Origin: Candidatus Woesearchaeota archaeon
GTDB lineage: Archaea; Nanobdellota; Nanobdellia; Woesearchaeales; UBA525
Reading direction: 5' to 3'
Assembly (NCBI GenBank): GCA_018221165.1
Contig: JAAOYD010000042.1
Coordinates: forward strand, 1 to 21,300
Length of the DNA: 21,300 nt
Positions 20,801 through 21,300 of the stretch are shown in pieces. The translations under genes and the position numbers were made by a program. The notes beneath the pieces were generated by a model. That model searched no databases, was not told the origin of the DNA, and saw only the letters and a program-made list of their open reading frames with translations. Within the stretch, counting starts at the first letter, position 1. Every line of letters starts with the position of its first letter.

Positions 20801-21300
20801 ATGACCTTTGTATATGAGAAACTTCTTCGTCCCATATTATTCCTTCAAGACCCTGAGAAAATCCACAATCGGGCAATTAGAGCTGGGAGAATCGTTGGAG
20901 CGATTCCTCCAGTGCGATGGCTTGTTTCACTGTTCTACAACTACAAGCACGCAATGCTTGAGCAGTATGTCGCTGGCATCAAATTCAAGAACCCTGTCGG
21001 ACTCGCAGCAGGCTTCGATAAGGATTGCCAATTGATGAAATCGTTGCCAGCTTTGGGTTTCGGCTATGAAGAAGTTGGTTCGGTCACTGCTCAGCCATAC
21101 GCAGGCAATCCACACCCGCGTTTGGTGCGACTCAAAAAAGACAAAGGTATTATTGTCAACTACGGCCTGAAGAATGAAGGAGCGCCTGTGCTGAAGAAAC
21201 GGTTACAAGGCAAGTATAAGATTCCTATTGGTGTCAGCGTCGCCAAGACGAACAAGCACCACACAACACAGAAAGAGAAACTCGATGACTGGGTGAAAGG
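20801..21300 (+). CDS. pyrD: Dihydroorotate dehydrogenase, class 2 (5' part)
   Basis: The first 166 codons are present and the gene continues past the right edge. The protein begins MTFVYEKLLRPILFLQDPEK, the N-terminal helical region typical of the membrane-attached class 2 enzyme, which oxidises dihydroorotate to orotate and passes electrons to quinone. The FMN site NPVGLAAGFDKD is at about residues 64-75, followed by GYEEVGSVTAQPYAGNPHPR and IIVNYGLKNEG, both strongly characteristic of class 2. The catalytic serine lies beyond the window. Class 2 in an archaeon implies a quinone-linked membrane or transfer from bacteria. ATG supported by TATA spacing. Confidence 0.9.
   Translation, partial: MTFVYEKLLRPILFLQDPEKIHNRAIRAGRIVGAIPPVRWLVSLFYNYKHAMLEQYVAGIKFKNPVGLAAGFDKDCQLMKSLPALGFGYEEVGSVTAQPYAGNPHPRLVRLKKDKGIIVNYGLKNEGAPVLKKRLQGKYKIPIGVSVAKTNKHHTTQKEKLDDWVK

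Noticed and set aside
19957..20835. 292-codon minus-strand open frame
   Set aside because: Antisense to nnrD, which has clear family motifs. The opposite frame has no recognisable features and runs into pyrD.

Overview
This 21.3 kb window is archaeal chromosome. The case rests on a core set of archaeal information-processing genes: both subunits of DNA topoisomerase VI, a Pno1/Dim2-type double-KH protein, a RIO1-type kinase and archaeal DnaG. It is supported by an archaeal class I fructose-bisphosphate aldolase, a NurA-domain nuclease, and TATA boxes centred about 25-29 bases before many start codons, which suggests mostly leaderless mRNAs. Compact genes, double-domain Lrp regulators and many lineage-specific small proteins suggest a DPANN-like (for example Woesearchaeota-like) archaeon. 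That placement is inference and no single marker here proves it.

Layout. 1-1243 (minus): 5' part of a class I aldolase and an overlapping PfkB sugar kinase. 1299-5752 (minus): a branched-chain amino-acid/amide ABC transporter, livK-livH-livM-livG-livF, with four-base start/stop overlaps from livH to livF. 5865-6827 (plus): a divergently transcribed tandem Lrp/AsnC-type regulator, probably controlling the transporter. 6824-6975: a truncated second copy of the pfkB 5' end with its promoter, so the liv-lrp block lies between two direct copies of that sequence. 7032-8453 (plus): a protein ending in a PEP-utilizing swivelling-histidine domain. 8457-10091 (minus): a NurA-domain nuclease and a Trp-rich unknown. 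10129-15600 (minus): top6A, top6B, KH protein, rio1 and dnaG, a cluster order familiar from archaea.

15601-15950 has no annotated-size gene. It contains a candidate 38-codon ORF just upstream of dnaG and a GC-rich segment that can fold into a multi-hairpin RNA behind its own TATA box. 16039-17091 holds a small polytopic membrane protein, a DUF4346-like protein and a two-helix membrane protein. 17131-17234 is an intergenic long hairpin. 17234-19782 (minus) holds a shortened Dph2-like protein, a lysine/arginine-rich coiled-coil protein, a Cas4/RecB-like PD-(D/E)XK nuclease with putative Fe-S cysteines, and a PIN-domain protein. 19891-21300 (plus) holds NAD(P)H-hydrate dehydratase and the start of class 2 dihydroorotate dehydrogenase.

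How the genes work together. The aldolase and PfkB kinase probably act on sugar phosphates. The liv block imports amino acids or amides under local Lrp control. The large minus-strand cluster joins DNA topology and primase-like functions to small-subunit ribosome maturation. No tRNA, rRNA, CRISPR array, transposase or integrase was recognised.
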